Assembly (NCBI GenBank): GCA_016872225.1 | Contig: VHAW01000097.1 | Coordinates: 1-6,371 of the forward strand | Source of the DNA: Sphingomonadales bacterium | Lineage (GTDB): Bacteria > Bacteroidota > Bacteroidia > UBA7662 | DNA length: 6,371 nucleotides | Direction: 5' to 3' | In this document: positions 5,918 to 6,371 of the stretch, one piece after another | Position numbering within the stretch: position 1 is the first letter of the stretch | Layout: every line of letters begins with the position of its first letter | Translations under genes and position numbers: made by a program | Notes under the pieces: generated by a model | Told to the model about the DNA's origin: nothing | The model's database searches: none | The model's input: the letters and a program-made list of their open reading frames with translations, nothing else

Positions 5918-6371
5918 CCTGCTCCAGCGTTGGTGAGCCTTCCTCGGACGATTTAGGGAACAAAAGAACCTTGTCTGGCACCACGAATGCCGCAGGGTAT
6001 TCACCTTTCAACATCTGCAAATAAGCTTGGGCCTCGGCTTGGTCCCGAAAGTTGCCCACTCGAACTCGAAAATCCGGTTGGCGAAAGCCCATATAGACCC
6101 CTAATTTGGCATATTGCTGCATCATAAGGTCCCGAATTTCCTTGGCCTTGGCGCGGGAAGAGCCTTGATACACCTGCACCCGAAACCCGGGAATTTTCTC
6201 TTGAGCAAAGGCTACGTTGGAACCGCTATCGGAAGCCAAGAAAGCTACCGCATGCTCTCTCACCAAAACGTCAGCCCTGACCGGTGTCAAGGAACCCAGA
6301 AGCAAGACCCACAACACCAAGGTGACCGTGAAACTGGCAATTTGGAGAAAACGAATGGAAATTACTTTTTT
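5901..6371 (-). CDS. Secreted SPOR-domain protein (start codon apparently just outside the window)
   Basis: The minus-strand frame is open from the window edge to the TGA at 5903-5901, giving 156 visible residues. The first visible residues are KKVISIRFLQ, then a hydrophobic run ending LGSLTPVRA before D: a good signal peptide with basic n-region, h-region and an A-x-A-like cleavage site near visible residue 33. The Met is therefore probably the very next codon outside the window, giving about 157 residues. An in-frame TTG at 6320 would remove the basic n-region and is less likely. The SPOR domain (PF05036) spans about residues 61-134: IPGFRVQVYQGSSRAKAKEI, then DFRVRVGNFRDQAEAQAYLQ and AAFVVPDKV, the two-repeat beta-alpha-beta pattern. 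Known role: SPOR domains bind glycan strands lacking stem peptides, often at division sites. This protein is little more than signal peptide, short linker and SPOR, with an acidic tail. It is likely periplasmic and lies upstream of, and overlapping, the amidohydrolase gene. Confidence 0.85.
   Translation of the reverse strand, partial: KKVISIRFLQIASFTVTLVLWVLLLGSLTPVRADVLVREHAVAFLASDSGSNVAFAQEKIPGFRVQVYQGSSRAKAKEIRDLMMQQYAKLGVYMGFRQPDFRVRVGNFRDQAEAQAYLQMLKGEYPAAFVVPDKVLLFPKSSEEGSPTLEQDGFED

Noticed and set aside
5918..6004. N-terminal extension of the M20 amidohydrolase by 29 residues
   Set aside because: It is out-of-frame translation of the SPOR gene; the ATG at 5917 gives the standard family length.

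Overview
The window looks like an ordinary chromosomal stretch from a member of the Bacteroidota, probably a free-living relative of the Flavobacteriales or Cytophagales with a G+C content near 50% (estimated by eye). This rests on three things: most starts lack a Shine-Dalgarno sequence, the SPOR protein has a Bacteroidota-style sequence, and rbfA, a SAM methyltransferase and a LolC/E-type permease occur together, an arrangement I recall from this phylum. The genus cannot be read from the sequence.

Layout. The left edge carries the last ~137 codons of anmK (+, 1-416; cell-wall recycling), then an extended short-chain dehydrogenase/reductase of the dihydroflavonol-4-reductase/epimerase type (+, 475-1548). 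Facing it is a minus-strand operon read from right to left: rbfA (4167-3805), a class I methyltransferase (3779-2967) and a LolC/E-like lipoprotein-release permease (2970-1537). rbfA and the methyltransferase gene are 25 bp apart; the methyltransferase and permease genes overlap by 4 bp (ATGA). The permease and reductase genes converge and overlap by 12 bp. Divergent from rbfA across a 33-bp A+T-rich gap is a hotdog-fold acyl-CoA thioesterase (+, 4201-4689). It converges on a second minus-strand pair at the right edge: a secreted SPOR-domain protein (6371-5901, its start codon apparently just outside the window) followed, with a 17-bp overlap, by an M20D zinc amidohydrolase (5917-4724).

How the genes relate. 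anmK (muropeptide recycling) and the SPOR protein (likely peptidoglycan-binding) both concern the cell wall but lie in separate units. The central operon joins ribosome maturation (RbfA) to an envelope function (lipoprotein release) and a methyltransferase of unknown substrate with a hydrophobic tail. The reductase, thioesterase and amidohydrolase are metabolic enzymes whose substrates cannot be fixed from sequence.

Coding density is very high, with no gene-free stretch longer than 58 bp. I see no RNA gene, mobile element, CRISPR array, phage gene or defence system, and no candidate for an undescribed multi-gene system. The points most worth a second look are a fifth membrane segment added to the C-terminus of the permease, a ~25-residue insertion in the thioesterase, the membrane-anchor-like tail of the methyltransferase, and a possible terminator hairpin inside the last codons of the permease gene.
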